A stretch of DNA of 62,410 nucleotides from Tritrichomonas foetus. Lineage: Eukaryota > Parabasalia > Tritrichomonadida > Tritrichomonadidae. The DNA is taken from positions 1 to 62,410 of the forward strand of contig MLAK01000795.1 in assembly GCA_001839685.1 (NCBI GenBank), in the 5' to 3' direction. Shown here one piece after another: positions 19,906 through 29,401 of this stretch. The translations under genes were made by a program, and so were the position numbers. The stretch's first letter is position 1, and each line of letters begins with the position of its first letter. The notes under the pieces are model-generated. The model was given only the letters and a program-made list of their open reading frames with translations, was not told the DNA's origin and did no database searches.

Positions 19906-22900
19906 TTAAGAATATGTTACATCATCTCCAAACAATTCCATTCCAACATAATTTGCTTCATCAACAGTTGGAACAAACATATCAGCCTTCATAAAAATGA
20001 AAGAAAATGGATCATCTTCCATAAACGCTTGCTCGTATGATTCTTCTTGCATCATTTGCTGTTGTTGCATCATTAATTGTTGTTGTAGAAGTTGTTCTTC
20101 TTGTTCTTCAATAAGCTTTTCATCTTTTTCGATATTTGCAACAACATCTAAAAGTACTTTGCTTATGTCTAATTGACACGAAAGTTCAAATCTTTGCATG
20201 ATTTCTACATCTTCTGTTTCAATTAAAGATGTATGTAATCGATTGATTAAATCAGTCCATGTGAAGAAAGGCTCACACTTTACATATCGCAGTATCCCTT
20301 TCAATTGCTGGAACTTAGGACAACTGTATAAATTCAAATCCTCTGGGCAAATTGGTGGAAAGCTGTTTATTTCTTGGAAGGTTATTGATTGAGCTTCGGT
20401 TGAGGTGAAATCATAAAGGTGAGGAATATCAACCGCAACAATCCTTTCGAAGATTGGATATGGTGGCAATTCTTGTGGATCGTTTTTATTGAAAATCAAA
20501 TTTGGATCGATTGGATTTTCACCGACTGCTTTTTCAAAGGCACTTAAACACATTTTCACATAAGTTGCTCGAGTAATTTTATAATCCCGCTTAACAATGT
20601 CTGTAAATGGAGTAAAGGCAGCTGCTACTGCTTCTTTATCTTGCGCATAATTAAGAATATGAGTAACCACTGAATACAATGGCATTTTGAAAGATTTGTT
20701 TCCATACATTAAAATGTTAGTGAAGAAGTTTGCAATTAAAATTAATTCTTCAGTAGAAATAATTGGAACAATAAGTTTGCAAACATTTGCAATAATAGTA
20801 AAAACATCCATTTCTTCATCACTCATCATCATTTGGAAGAAAATTACAATTGGTTCGTCATTAATAAATGAACCTAGTGCTTCAATTGTCGCTTCCATCA
20901 TATGGACGGATGGGGAAGAAAAGAAGAAACGACTAATATCAGTTATAATAACTGACCAGAGCCATGGAATTAAAGAAAGTAAAGCAACATAAGCCCAATT
21001 TTCTGATTCAGAAAAAATTAAAGGATAACATGATTGAACAAGATAATTAATAACACGAATCATTCTAAATATGTCTGGATTTGGACCATGATATTCAAAG
21101 ATTGCTTGCGCGCATCCGTAAAAAGCATCACCCCATGGACTGTGATATTTAGTGAACATGTGTGGTGTGTAATACATTGTTGAATATTCAGCTTTCCCAT
21201 TAATATATGAAAATAAAGTTGGATACAGCAAATATTCAAGTAAGGCAAGTGCAGAATCAAAAATAGGTGCTAAACAAAATGCATTACATTTTGTACCTTC
21301 AATTGCCATCCAAAGGAATGTTGGACTGGCGCCAATGGTTCCAGCATCCATTTGAATCGCTGCTATTGAATGTAATGTTTTGAAGCATTCAGCAATGTAA
21401 CGAGAATAGACGGTAATATTTGATCGATCTGTATTAGTATAAAGGAATTCAACTGCATCGAAACAATACCACATTGATCGTGCAATCAAGCCAACAAGTA
21501 AATTGTTAGCTTGAAGAAGATTTCCTCTATAACAAGCCATAGCAAAAGAGCCTCGATATAAATCACTAGAACAAAGTCCCCACTTAATGATTTCTAATCC
21601 AAATTCAGCAGCAATATTTTCAGATAAATTTTGGAAAAAGTTAGTTATTGCTCGAGTTATTTCAGATCGATCAGCATAAGGCAGTTTTTGGCTAAGTTGT
21701 TGTTCAGCAACATACAATTTTTCACCGTGAAGATTAGAAACAGATGGATAAATTGAAGGAAGTGAAAGTATGAGTCTCAAAACCTCTTGTAAGTAAGGAA
21801 TTGCTGTATTTTCTAAATATGGCTTAAGTTCAGTTAAAATGCTTGTCATTAGTGCTTGTATTGCTTCAAAGTGTAAATCAAGGCTAACTATGCAATAACT
21901 GAAAATGAGAGGTAAAGATGAGACAAGCGGACGAACAGATTCATGAGCAAGTTGGTCAAGCATCTTTAGAATAAAATCAATAATTGTTGAATTTGCCTTC
22001 TTGTTGTTCAACAAATTATCTTCATCTTCTTGTGCACCACCATTCAAAAATTCTTTAATATCACCATTTTCTTGTTCCTCAGGTGGCGATTCAAGATAAG
22101 AACTATTTGCATTAAAGCTAAATGACAAATATGAAGATAAAATATCAATGATAGTTTGCGGAGAAATACGATACATGTATCGAATAATGATGAATGCGGC
22201 ATGATGATAACGTGGTGAAGATACGAGGTATAAAACCGAAAGAACGATGTACAAAAAGTTCGAACCAGGAACTCCATCTTCGGTTGCTACTGTTCTCCAA
22301 ACATTAAATAATGAAGAATTGATATCATCATTCGCTATTTCAGCAAAGGCACTCATTAAAGTTTCGACAAATGAAAAACAACTAAATCGAATAAAAAGTA
22401 AATCTGTTTCTTTTGAAATCACTCGATTTTCAATATCGAATTGAATCTGAGAAAACCATGGCATGAGAATGATTAAAACTCGATCAATTATCAAAGTATC
22501 ATATGTTGGTAAATCACAGCACATATTATATAATAATTGTTCCATACAAAATTGGAAATGTTCACAAATTGATTCACTTAAATGAACAATTGTTTGAACA
22601 TCAAAGAATGATAAGCTTTGGCCAGCAGCTTGTTCGCAAATAGAAGAAATTGTTTCAATTATTGGTGAAACAGCATCAACTCTTCCTTTGGTATGAAATA
22701 GGAGAATAACTGGAATGATTGAACTCAATGTAATAAAAGCTTTATTATTAAGTTCAGTATTTGGAATAACCATGTATGTTAAACAGCAAAGAATAAAAGT
22801 ACCACAATTTTCATATAATGTTTGTAAATACTTTGATACTGATAAAGTAGAATATATAGTATCGCATGAACCCCATTGTGTTTTTATAGAATCTATTGGC

Positions 22901-25506
22901 ATGATATCAGCTGAAAGTGATGGTGCTTTAAAGAATGCTGCGATTGCAGAAAAGAAACTCTCGCCACCAGGCTGTAGTGAATAATCCAAAAATAATGAAA
23001 AAAGAACTTCGAAATGATGTGTGAGTAAATGCAATAAGATGTGTGGCGTTTCATAAGCAAGGGACGGCAATTTCTCCAAAAATGTTTCAGTACATAAAAA
23101 TGATATATCTGTTAAAGTATTACAAGCAAGCCACATTTCTAAAGCTTTAATTGCGAAGCAATGCAATTCACTCATTGGTTTATTAAATGTATCATTTGTT
23201 TGACCCTTTGAACGTGTCTTCGATTGTTGCTGATATTGATGTTTTTGCGGTGTATTTGATAGATGTTTTAATTGTTCACTTAAGTTAACAAGATTATAAA
23301 TAAATGGAAAGAGACGTTGAGTCTTTTTAATTAATGGAACTTCAGTGTCAATGACAAAATTCATACATGGGAATGGTGCTTCAAAATGGAAAGAAAAGTG
23401 GGAATATAAAGAAGACAAAATTTGATGCAAACATGATAAAATATTACATAAAAATTGATTTTCAGTATTAACTAATTGAATTTGATTTTCATTGAATGTT
23501 TCAAGTGTTGAACTCATTAATTCTTTATCAGAAAATGAATCAACAACTTGAAGGAATAAATCTATAAACTTCCCGAAGAATTCATTATCAGATGTTATTG
23601 TATTAAAGTTAATATTCCATGACATTGCAAGTAAAAATATTGAAATCGATTTAGAATTGGCATTAGCATCTTGATTTAACATATCAATCATTAAAGAAAA
23701 TGTAGAAATATGTAAAGGATTAATCATAACATATAAAAGTGCATTTGATGAATTCGGATCATCCATTTGTATTTTTGTTATTTTTATCATTTCAGTTAAA
23801 ATCTTTTTAGTTATTTCTAGAGATGCTTTATCTTCAGGTGTAGAAGTTAAAGGAGTGTCAGCTAAAGACGAAAGGAATGTTAAAACATATGTATTGATCT
23901 GATTGCTCATCATATTATCAAAACAAAGTTTCTTCAAAAGCCGTGTAAAAGTTTCAGGAAATTGTTGTGAAATTAAAATTCCCATTGCCGAAATTGTATT
24001 TTGCCAAACCATTTGGTCACGGCATACCATTGCTTCTTTAAATCGTAAAGGTGATAAAACATGTAGATTAGCATTTAATAAAATGGCTTGTGGATTATTT
24101 TCATAAGCATTAAATAAAAAGCGTTCAAAATTATTCGAATTATTCATAATAAATTGATACAAATTCAATGAATCAGTATTTGCTTCGAAGTTTCCTAAAG
24201 AACGTGTGAGTTTGAATGAAATGTATCTAATTTCTACATATGTAGAACAGATTCCAATTAATGATAATGATGTCAATATTTCGATTTGTTGATCATCAAT
24301 ATAACGGGTTGGTAATAGGCTTAAAACATCAACAAAACGAGAAATACTTAATAAAAATGTGAATTTTTGGTGAATTGAAAGCGTGTAAGTATACTCAATG
24401 ATTCCAAGAATATCATCAAATAAAGTAAAAGAAAATTCAGGATAAACAAATAAAAGTGCTTGTGAAAATTGGAGACTAAAAGAAGCCATTTCTAAATCAT
24501 TACATAAAATTAATTTCATCGCATATTTAAATTTCTCTTCTGGGACTTGAACACTTACACCCATATTTAAATATAGTAAAAGTTTTGCGAATCTCATAAT
24601 TATATTTCTGTTTGTGTTGTCCGATTCATACAAATGAATATTCTTTTCATTTTTTTCTTGTTTGGTTTGGAATAGGCCAGTAAATGCATTTGACCATTCT
24701 TTAGCAGTTTCACTGATTTCAAATTCGAGATCTCGGGTTTTATTATGTGAAGTCTGTTCTTGAAATTTAGAAATTGTAAGCATTACTTCTGTTCTTGCTG
24801 GAAAACCACAGCTTATATCAACCATACGATATGATGGTGGAATTACAGTACTTTGTACTGAAACAATCATTGATGGTACAAAAATGGATTGATTAGGAAC
24901 ACCCTTATTAACATAATCTTCCAAAATCATTATTTTATTAATTTCTTCATGAACCATCCACCTAAATTTGTCAAGTGCTACACCAAACGGAGTCTGACGA
25001 TCTTCACTGTCTTCTGCAAAAAAGTTGAAAACATGTGAAGGATCGTTCCAAGCATCATTAAATGGTGAAAATGGGCTGTTTCTCAGAAACCCGGTAACAG
25101 GATCAAGAATATGCCTGGCAACTCTTGTTGCCAAAAATTTCTTGGAAAGATTCTCTTGAGATAATAAAATCGATGCTAAATTGTCAACAAAGTAACCAAA
25201 ATTGAATGCAGCAATATGAGCAATAATTAATGATGCTATATCTTCATTTTTTTCGACTAATTGGTCTGAGGAAATAACTGTATGAAATAAAACATCCATG
25301 TCATTTTGGTCAACTCCATCGGGTATGAAAGCGTATGAAAATCCTGGAATAAAATCGAGATCGGAATTTTCGGGAGGAACTCTGCGGAATATCGTTAAAA
25401 TGGTTTTTAGAAGTGGACTGTCTTTTATAGAATGCTGTTCAATATTTTCTTTGAGATCATAAATTGCATTCTTCATTGACATTACCGATATTATATCACA
25501 TGTCAT
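19906..25506 (-). CDS. Furry/Tao3/Mor2-like cell-morphogenesis protein
   Basis: An intact 1866-residue helical-repeat protein. The layout suggests the Furry family: a long N-terminal helical region with conserved-looking stretches around 130-230 (ARHILDPVTGFLRN, DKFRWMVHEEINKIM), HEAT-like middle repeats, and a later segment (IIKWGLCSSDLYRGSFAMACYRGN) that resembles the Furry motif of Trp followed by Cys and a basic RSF-type run. A Gln-rich stretch (EEQLLQQQLMMQQQQMMQ) lies near the C-terminus. Furry-family proteins scaffold NDR kinases and shape the cytoskeleton. Typical Furry proteins are longer (2000-3500 residues). No search was possible, so the family is a moderate inference; the helical-repeat nature is clear. 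Confidence 0.6.
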   Translation of the reverse strand: MTCDIISVMSMKNAIYDLKENIEQHSIKDSPLLKTILTIFRRVPPENSDLDFIPGFSYAFIPDGVDQNDMDVLFHTVISSDQLVEKNEDIASLIIAHIAAFNFGYFVDNLASILLSQENLSKKFLATRVARHILDPVTGFLRNSPFSPFNDAWNDPSHVFNFFAEDSEDRQTPFGVALDKFRWMVHEEINKIMILEDYVNKGVPNQSIFVPSMIVSVQSTVIPPSYRMVDISCGFPARTEVMLTISKFQEQTSHNKTRDLEFEISETAKEWSNAFTGLFQTKQEKNEKNIHLYESDNTNRNIIMRFAKLLLYLNMGVSVQVPEEKFKYAMKLILCNDLEMASFSLQFSQALLFVYPEFSFTLFDDILGIIEYTYTLSIHQKFTFLLSISRFVDVLSLLPTRYIDDQQIEILTSLSLIGICSTYVEIRYISFKLTRSLGNFEANTDSLNLYQFIMNNSNNFERFLFNAYENNPQAILLNANLHVLSPLRFKEAMVCRDQMVWQNTISAMGILISQQFPETFTRLLKKLCFDNMMSNQINTYVLTFLSSLADTPLTSTPEDKASLEITKKILTEMIKITKIQMDDPNSSNALLYVMINPLHISTFSLMIDMLNQDANANSKSISIFLLAMSWNINFNTITSDNEFFGKFIDLFLQVVDSFSDKELMSSTLETFNENQIQLVNTENQFLCNILSCLHQILSSLYSHFSFHFEAPFPCMNFVIDTEVPLIKKTQRLFPFIYNLVNLSEQLKHLSNTPQKHQYQQQSKTRSKGQTNDTFNKPMSELHCFAIKALEMWLACNTLTDISFLCTETFLEKLPSLAYETPHILLHLLTHHFEVLFSLFLDYSLQPGGESFFSAIAAFFKAPSLSADIMPIDSIKTQWGSCDTIYSTLSVSKYLQTLYENCGTFILCCLTYMVIPNTELNNKAFITLSSIIPVILLFHTKGRVDAVSPIIETISSICEQAAGQSLSFFDVQTIVHLSESICEHFQFCMEQLLYNMCCDLPTYDTLIIDRVLIILMPWFSQIQFDIENRVISKETDLLFIRFSCFSFVETLMSAFAEIANDDINSSLFNVWRTVATEDGVPGSNFLYIVLSVLYLVSSPRYHHAAFIIIRYMYRISPQTIIDILSSYLSFSFNANSSYLESPPEEQENGDIKEFLNGGAQEDEDNLLNNKKANSTIIDFILKMLDQLAHESVRPLVSSLPLIFSYCIVSLDLHFEAIQALMTSILTELKPYLENTAIPYLQEVLRLILSLPSIYPSVSNLHGEKLYVAEQQLSQKLPYADRSEITRAITNFFQNLSENIAAEFGLEIIKWGLCSSDLYRGSFAMACYRGNLLQANNLLVGLIARSMWYCFDAVEFLYTNTDRSNITVYSRYIAECFKTLHSIAAIQMDAGTIGASPTFLWMAIEGTKCNAFCLAPIFDSALALLEYLLYPTLFSYINGKAEYSTMYYTPHMFTKYHSPWGDAFYGCAQAIFEYHGPNPDIFRMIRVINYLVQSCYPLIFSESENWAYVALLSLIPWLWSVIITDISRFFFSSPSVHMMEATIEALGSFINDEPIVIFFQMMMSDEEMDVFTIIANVCKLIVPIISTEELILIANFFTNILMYGNKSFKMPLYSVVTHILNYAQDKEAVAAAFTPFTDIVKRDYKITRATYVKMCLSAFEKAVGENPIDPNLIFNKNDPQELPPYPIFERIVAVDIPHLYDFTSTEAQSITFQEINSFPPICPEDLNLYSCPKFQQLKGILRYVKCEPFFTWTDLINRLHTSLIETEDVEIMQRFELSCQLDISKVLLDVVANIEKDEKLIEEQEEQLLQQQLMMQQQQMMQEESYEQAFMEDDPFSFIFMKADMFVPTVDEANYVGMELFGDDVTYS

Positions 25507-25997
25507 TTTGATTTTCTATGCAACTTTTTGTGAAAAATGATTTAAACATCATGAAGAAACGAAAGAAATACATGTCAAGAATTTGGTATATTGAGCAAAT
25601 TATCTGAAATATCGGTGTTTTGCAGCTGTTAAATTTTTTTCAGGTTGCTATCATTTACAGGCATATTTCATCAATATATATCAAAAAAAATGAAAATGTA
25701 TCATTTTCTCAGTATGATTAATTTAATTCACGAGGTCTATTTAATGACTGCAATAAACCATCTTTCAGATAGTAAATTATAATGTGTGACACTTAGATTG
25801 AGAAAGATAGTTTTTTTCAGTGTTTATATGGTCATTTTTCTGGAAATTTTATATTTATGTGAATAATGGAGAAAAGATACTTGAATAAAATATTTTTCTG
25901 TCATTTATTTTTTCTCACAATACTGTGTTAACCATTATTCAAAATATTCTTAACTCTTATATTTTGATATTATTTCAGAACGTTATTTTATGTAAAC
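25507..25997. other. Divergent promoter region
   Basis: An AT-rich 491-base spacer between the Furry-like gene and the palmitoyltransferase gene. TTTCAGAACG at 25974-25983 could place a start site about 20 bases before the ATG at 25998. No coding frame or repeat. Confidence 0.4.
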
Positions 25998-27014
25998 ATG
26001 TGCAACTTTGCACCGAAGAATGGATCGGATGTAGCTGCACGCGTTATTATTGCAATTTTATTCGCTTTTGCTCAAGTTGTATTCCCTTTATTTGTTCTTA
26101 AACCTCTTTCTGAGAAACCTGGTGATTCATATATCGCTTTTATTGTCACGATGTGCATTTGGATAGTTTTTTCTATTCTTTGGATATGGGCATATGTTGT
26201 TACATGTTGGCTCGACCCAGGAAGTCTCGAATGTGAACTTAAAAAATATGGATATTTAGTTGATGGACAGCTCACCAATCTTCCACCTGAATTAAAGGCC
26301 CTTCCAAGATGCATGAAATGTGGGTTGCCAAAACCGAATAGAACCCATCATTGTTCACAATGTGGGAAATGCTATTTTCGGTTCGATCATCATTGTCCCA
26401 TTATTGGTAATTGTGTTGCACTCAATAATATGAAAGCATTTATGTTGATGATGATCTACAGTTTCTTTTTACTTCTCAACATGGCTGGTGGTTGTATTTG
26501 TTCAATTATTTTCAATAATTCAATCTCAAAAATCATTCTTGGTTTATTTGCAGCACTTTTTGTTTTATTCGGTCTCTCTGTTGGTTGTTTTGGATTTTCA
26601 TACTGTCCAACTGTGTTTTTTGATCGTACAACGCTCGAAAACATCGCAGGAATTAATGAAAATGCAATTGAAGTGAAAAAATCACAAAAATTCAAAGATA
26701 TATTTGGCTATAACTGTTTTACATGGTTTACACCAACAAAACCACCAATTGATGGTTTTCAATGGTCAGGAATCACTATAGAAAAAAAGGATATCAATGA
26801 AACAATTCAAGACTATGTTGATTATGAAACTCAAAATGATAATATAAGTGATAATTTTAATGAAACTAATTCTCATAATTCAGCAGCAGAAATTAAGAAA
26901 GAAAGAAGTTTTAACTTGGATTCAGAAGCTCATACAGAAATTGATATTCCACTTCATGAACAGCAAACAGTACCGGCTGAATTAGACAATAATGACAATG
27001 ATGTTGTACCGTGA
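25998..27014 (+). CDS. DHHC-type protein S-acyltransferase
   Basis: 338 residues with the usual plan of DHHC palmitoyltransferases: two N-terminal membrane segments (about 14-35 and 44-68), the cytosolic cysteine-rich domain (CMKCGLPKPNRTHHCSQCGKC) ending in the catalytic FDHHCPIIGNC at about 128-138, then two more membrane segments (about 152-172 and 178-200) and a TTxE-like motif read here as DRTTLE. The enzyme transfers palmitate from palmitoyl-CoA to protein cysteines in Golgi, endoplasmic reticulum or plasma membranes. The C-terminal 80 residues are acidic, Asn-rich and probably disordered. All zinc ligands and the catalytic cysteine are present. The ATG at 25998 is used; an upstream ATG a few bases earlier is out of frame. 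Confidence 0.95.
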   Translation: MCNFAPKNGSDVAARVIIAILFAFAQVVFPLFVLKPLSEKPGDSYIAFIVTMCIWIVFSILWIWAYVVTCWLDPGSLECELKKYGYLVDGQLTNLPPELKALPRCMKCGLPKPNRTHHCSQCGKCYFRFDHHCPIIGNCVALNNMKAFMLMMIYSFFLLLNMAGGCICSIIFNNSISKIILGLFAALFVLFGLSVGCFGFSYCPTVFFDRTTLENIAGINENAIEVKKSQKFKDIFGYNCFTWFTPTKPPIDGFQWSGITIEKKDINETIQDYVDYETQNDNISDNFNETNSHNSAAEIKKERSFNLDSEAHTEIDIPLHEQQTVPAELDNNDNDVVP

Positions 27015-27845
27015 GTTTTCCCTTCATGATGATTTTTCCTTTTTTTTTTTTAATTTTGTGTGATTCATAATTGCCCCTTTCAGAATTGTCTAAATAAATT
27101 CATTCTACAAAGAATGAATTTATTTCAAAAGATGACTCTCATGTTTGAAAACATGAAAACTCATGATTTGTTTTTTATTTGTGTTGCAGTTCTTTGACTT
27201 GCACACAAATATGAAAAATCTATTGAATTAATTAATTGGTTTGGTTGAATTCTAGTAGTTTGTAATCTATATGCTATAGTATACCTGGGAAAATGAAAAT
27301 GAATTAGAATATCTACATTATGAAATGGCAAACCATTTATATATATATATAAAATATCATGCTTTCTTATTTTTATTTATTGATAATGGTGTTCTCTGTT
27401 TCTTTTTTAAATATTATCATGCTTGGTGAAAAAAAATATGATTTCAATTTGACTCACGATTCATGTGTGTGTCATAAAAGAAAAAAATATGTCAAAAAAA
27501 TTTCAGAAATATTTTTTAATTGATGTCGCTTAATAATCACACATGCACTCATATGTGTGTTCTAGTCTGAAATAAAGAAACTTTTAGCGAACATATGAAT
27601 ATTATTATAGTGAATTCAATACCATACAAATAGTTCAGTCATTGAGGGATGAAGTATTATCCGTTGAAAGATTCTATGGGTTTTTATCACAACTTGTGAT
27701 TCACAAGTAGGTCAACACTTCTGAAATATTCTGTAAAGAAATCACTTTTTCCATTTCTATTTTTTGTCTTCTCTTTTGAAATTCTACTTTGATTTACATC
27801 AAAAATGGTAATTCAAAAATATTACATCACTTCACATCTAATAAT
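27015..27845. other. Intergenic region
   Basis: AT-rich, 831 bases. A (TA)n tract lies near 27337-27350. No supported gene. The last 14 bases hold the Inr of the profilin gene. Confidence 0.4.
27832..27836 (+). promoter_or_regulatory. Initiator element (TCACA) of profilin
   Basis: TCACA matches the trichomonad TCA-Y-W initiator. Transcription from the A at 27834 gives a 12-base leader to the ATG at 27846 and excludes the TTG-started in-frame extension upstream. Confidence 0.6.
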
Positions 27846-28217
27846 ATGTCTTGGACAGCTTATCTCGCTCCACTTAATGGTTTCGCACCAGACTCTGCCA
27901 TTATTTCTCTTCAAGGAGCGCATTGTGGCCATGTTGGAAAATGGGATTCATCACAAGCAGAAGAAATGAATTATGCAAATCTTTTCAAGGATCTTTCATC
28001 GGCTCAAGTTAAGGGATTACAATATGGAGGAAAGAAATACATCATCATCCGTGCTGGAGATGATGTTCTCATTGCACAATCAGGAAAAGAAGGTATCGTA
28101 ATGCAAAAATCCGGAACTGTTATTGTTGCAGCCCATTTCGGAGAAGGAAGTGTTGCAGGATCTGTTGCATCAAGAATTGATTTGATCGTTCGCCAGCTCG
28201 TTCAAAATGGCTGCTAA
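27846..28217 (+). CDS. Profilin
   Basis: 123 residues from the ATG at 27846. The N-terminus MSWTAYL is the profilin first helix, with the conserved Trp that contributes to proline-rich ligand binding. Further hallmarks are G-x-Y-x-x-I-x-x-G-D-D as GGKKYIIIRAGDDVLIAQ, GIVMQKSGTVIVAAHF, and a C-terminal helix. The length agrees with protist profilins. Profilin binds monomeric actin and promotes nucleotide exchange and formin-driven assembly in the cytosol. The frame reads further upstream only through a TTG and is excluded by the Inr position. The stop TAAAAA includes the TAAA form often seen at trichomonad 3' ends. GC content and codon bias are above the flanks, as expected for an abundant protein. 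Confidence 0.93.
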   Translation: MSWTAYLAPLNGFAPDSAIISLQGAHCGHVGKWDSSQAEEMNYANLFKDLSSAQVKGLQYGGKKYIIIRAGDDVLIAQSGKEGIVMQKSGTVIVAAHFGEGSVAGSVASRIDLIVRQLVQNGC

Positions 28218-28667
28218 AAAGCGAATAAATTTAAATTAATAATCTGGAATTGTTATTCATTAATAAATTTTACCATTTTCTTTAATAATGAACGATCAGA
28301 GATTTTTGGATGAAGTAGGTATGCAGAAACACTCTTCGATCATGATGTCATTTATTAAAGTAATAATACCAAGATGTAGTTTAAGAAAACTAGTTTTCTC
28401 ATTGAATTTTAATTACATGATAAATTTATAAAAAATATTCCTTCAGACTTTCATAAACTCTTTAAAGAATGAAGAATATAATTAAAGAATGAAGAATATA
28501 ATTAAAGAATGAAGAATATAATTAAAGAATGAAGAATATAATTAAAGAATGAAGAATATAATTGAAAATCATGACAATATGAGGCTTACAAATAATTATA
28601 ATAATAATAAAATAATAATAAAAATAAAAGAAAATATATGACATGATTCAATTTTTAATAACAATTT
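28218..28667. repeat. Intergenic region with five 20-bp tandem repeats
   Basis: Five near-perfect copies of the 20-bp unit ATTAAAGAATGAAGAATATA lie at 28461-28560 (the first copy has TTT in place of ATT). The array sits between profilin and the E2 gene, with no gene inside. Short (AAT)n tracts follow near 28600-28625. Confidence 0.9.
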
Positions 28668-29162
28668 TCATATTCGATCGCAATATTTATCAATATACTC
28701 CCTAATAGTTGTTTCAAACAAATCATTATCAGCAAACATTTGCATTGCTGCCTCATTATTGAGTGGACTTCGTGGATTAGGCTCACAAAATAAATATTGC
28801 AATCCAGCAATGATGTGACTTATAGAAATGACAGGGGTATAATGCTCACTTAGTAGACTCAAACAAACATCACCATTTTCAGAAAGGTTGGGATGCCAAA
28901 CTCGAGTGATGATTGAAACTTCAGGTGGCTCAATTGGCCACTCTTCTGGTATTTTGATATCAAAATCAAATACACCACCTTTCCAAAGCCCCGAATCGGG
29001 AATGATTCGAGTGATGAAATGCTTTAAATCATTTGGATTAGGAAATGATACTTTCACTGATGAATCTAAATCATCAATGTCTTTTTGAAGTCTAGAGTCT
29101 CTCATTGAAACATGCGATGACTTTGGTAAAGAAGCTCGTCTTGATCTATTAACTCGTGACAT
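28668..29162 (-). CDS. UBC12-like (NEDD8) E2 conjugating enzyme
   Basis: 164 residues with a complete E2 fold. After a basic N-terminal extension of about 22 residues come RLQKDIDDL, a P-D-S-G-L-W-K-G-G-x-F-x-F motif, PPEVSIITRVWHPN with the HPN at 90-92, and the catalytic cysteine at 100 in ENGDVCLSLL. The downstream segment SISHIIAGLQYLFCEPNPRSPLNNEAA closely follows the UBC12/UBE2M pattern ([20 protein letters not shown]). UBC12 moves NEDD8 to cullins to activate SCF-type ubiquitin ligases. UBE2F is the near alternative. The protein is slightly shorter than human UBC12, mainly at the C-terminus. Start: the ATG lies just downstream of a TCA element. Confidence 0.9.
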   Translation of the reverse strand: MSRVNRSRRASLPKSSHVSMRDSRLQKDIDDLDSSVKVSFPNPNDLKHFITRIIPDSGLWKGGVFDFDIKIPEEWPIEPPEVSIITRVWHPNLSENGDVCLSLLSEHYTPVISISHIIAGLQYLFCEPNPRSPLNNEAAMQMFADNDLFETTIREYIDKYCDRI

Positions 29163-29401
29163 TTTTTGAACTTTTTGAAAGATGTGTAAATTACTAAATC
29201 ATAGAAATTTTGAATGATATGTCAAAAAATTAAATTCACGAAATCATTGGTGGAAATTTTCCAGATTTATAATACAAAATAGGTTGTCTATCTGCAAATA
29301 GAATAATAGCATCATGTATACATGAAATTCTCAAATACAGCATTAAACACAAAATATGAAAAAAAGCAAACTTTTGAAAACAGACAGAGTTTATTATATT
29401 T
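29163..29401. other. Short intergenic region
   Basis: AT-rich spacer upstream of the E2 gene and downstream of the ankyrin gene. It carries the E2 leader (TTCAAAAA just before its ATG). Nothing else seen. Confidence 0.35.
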
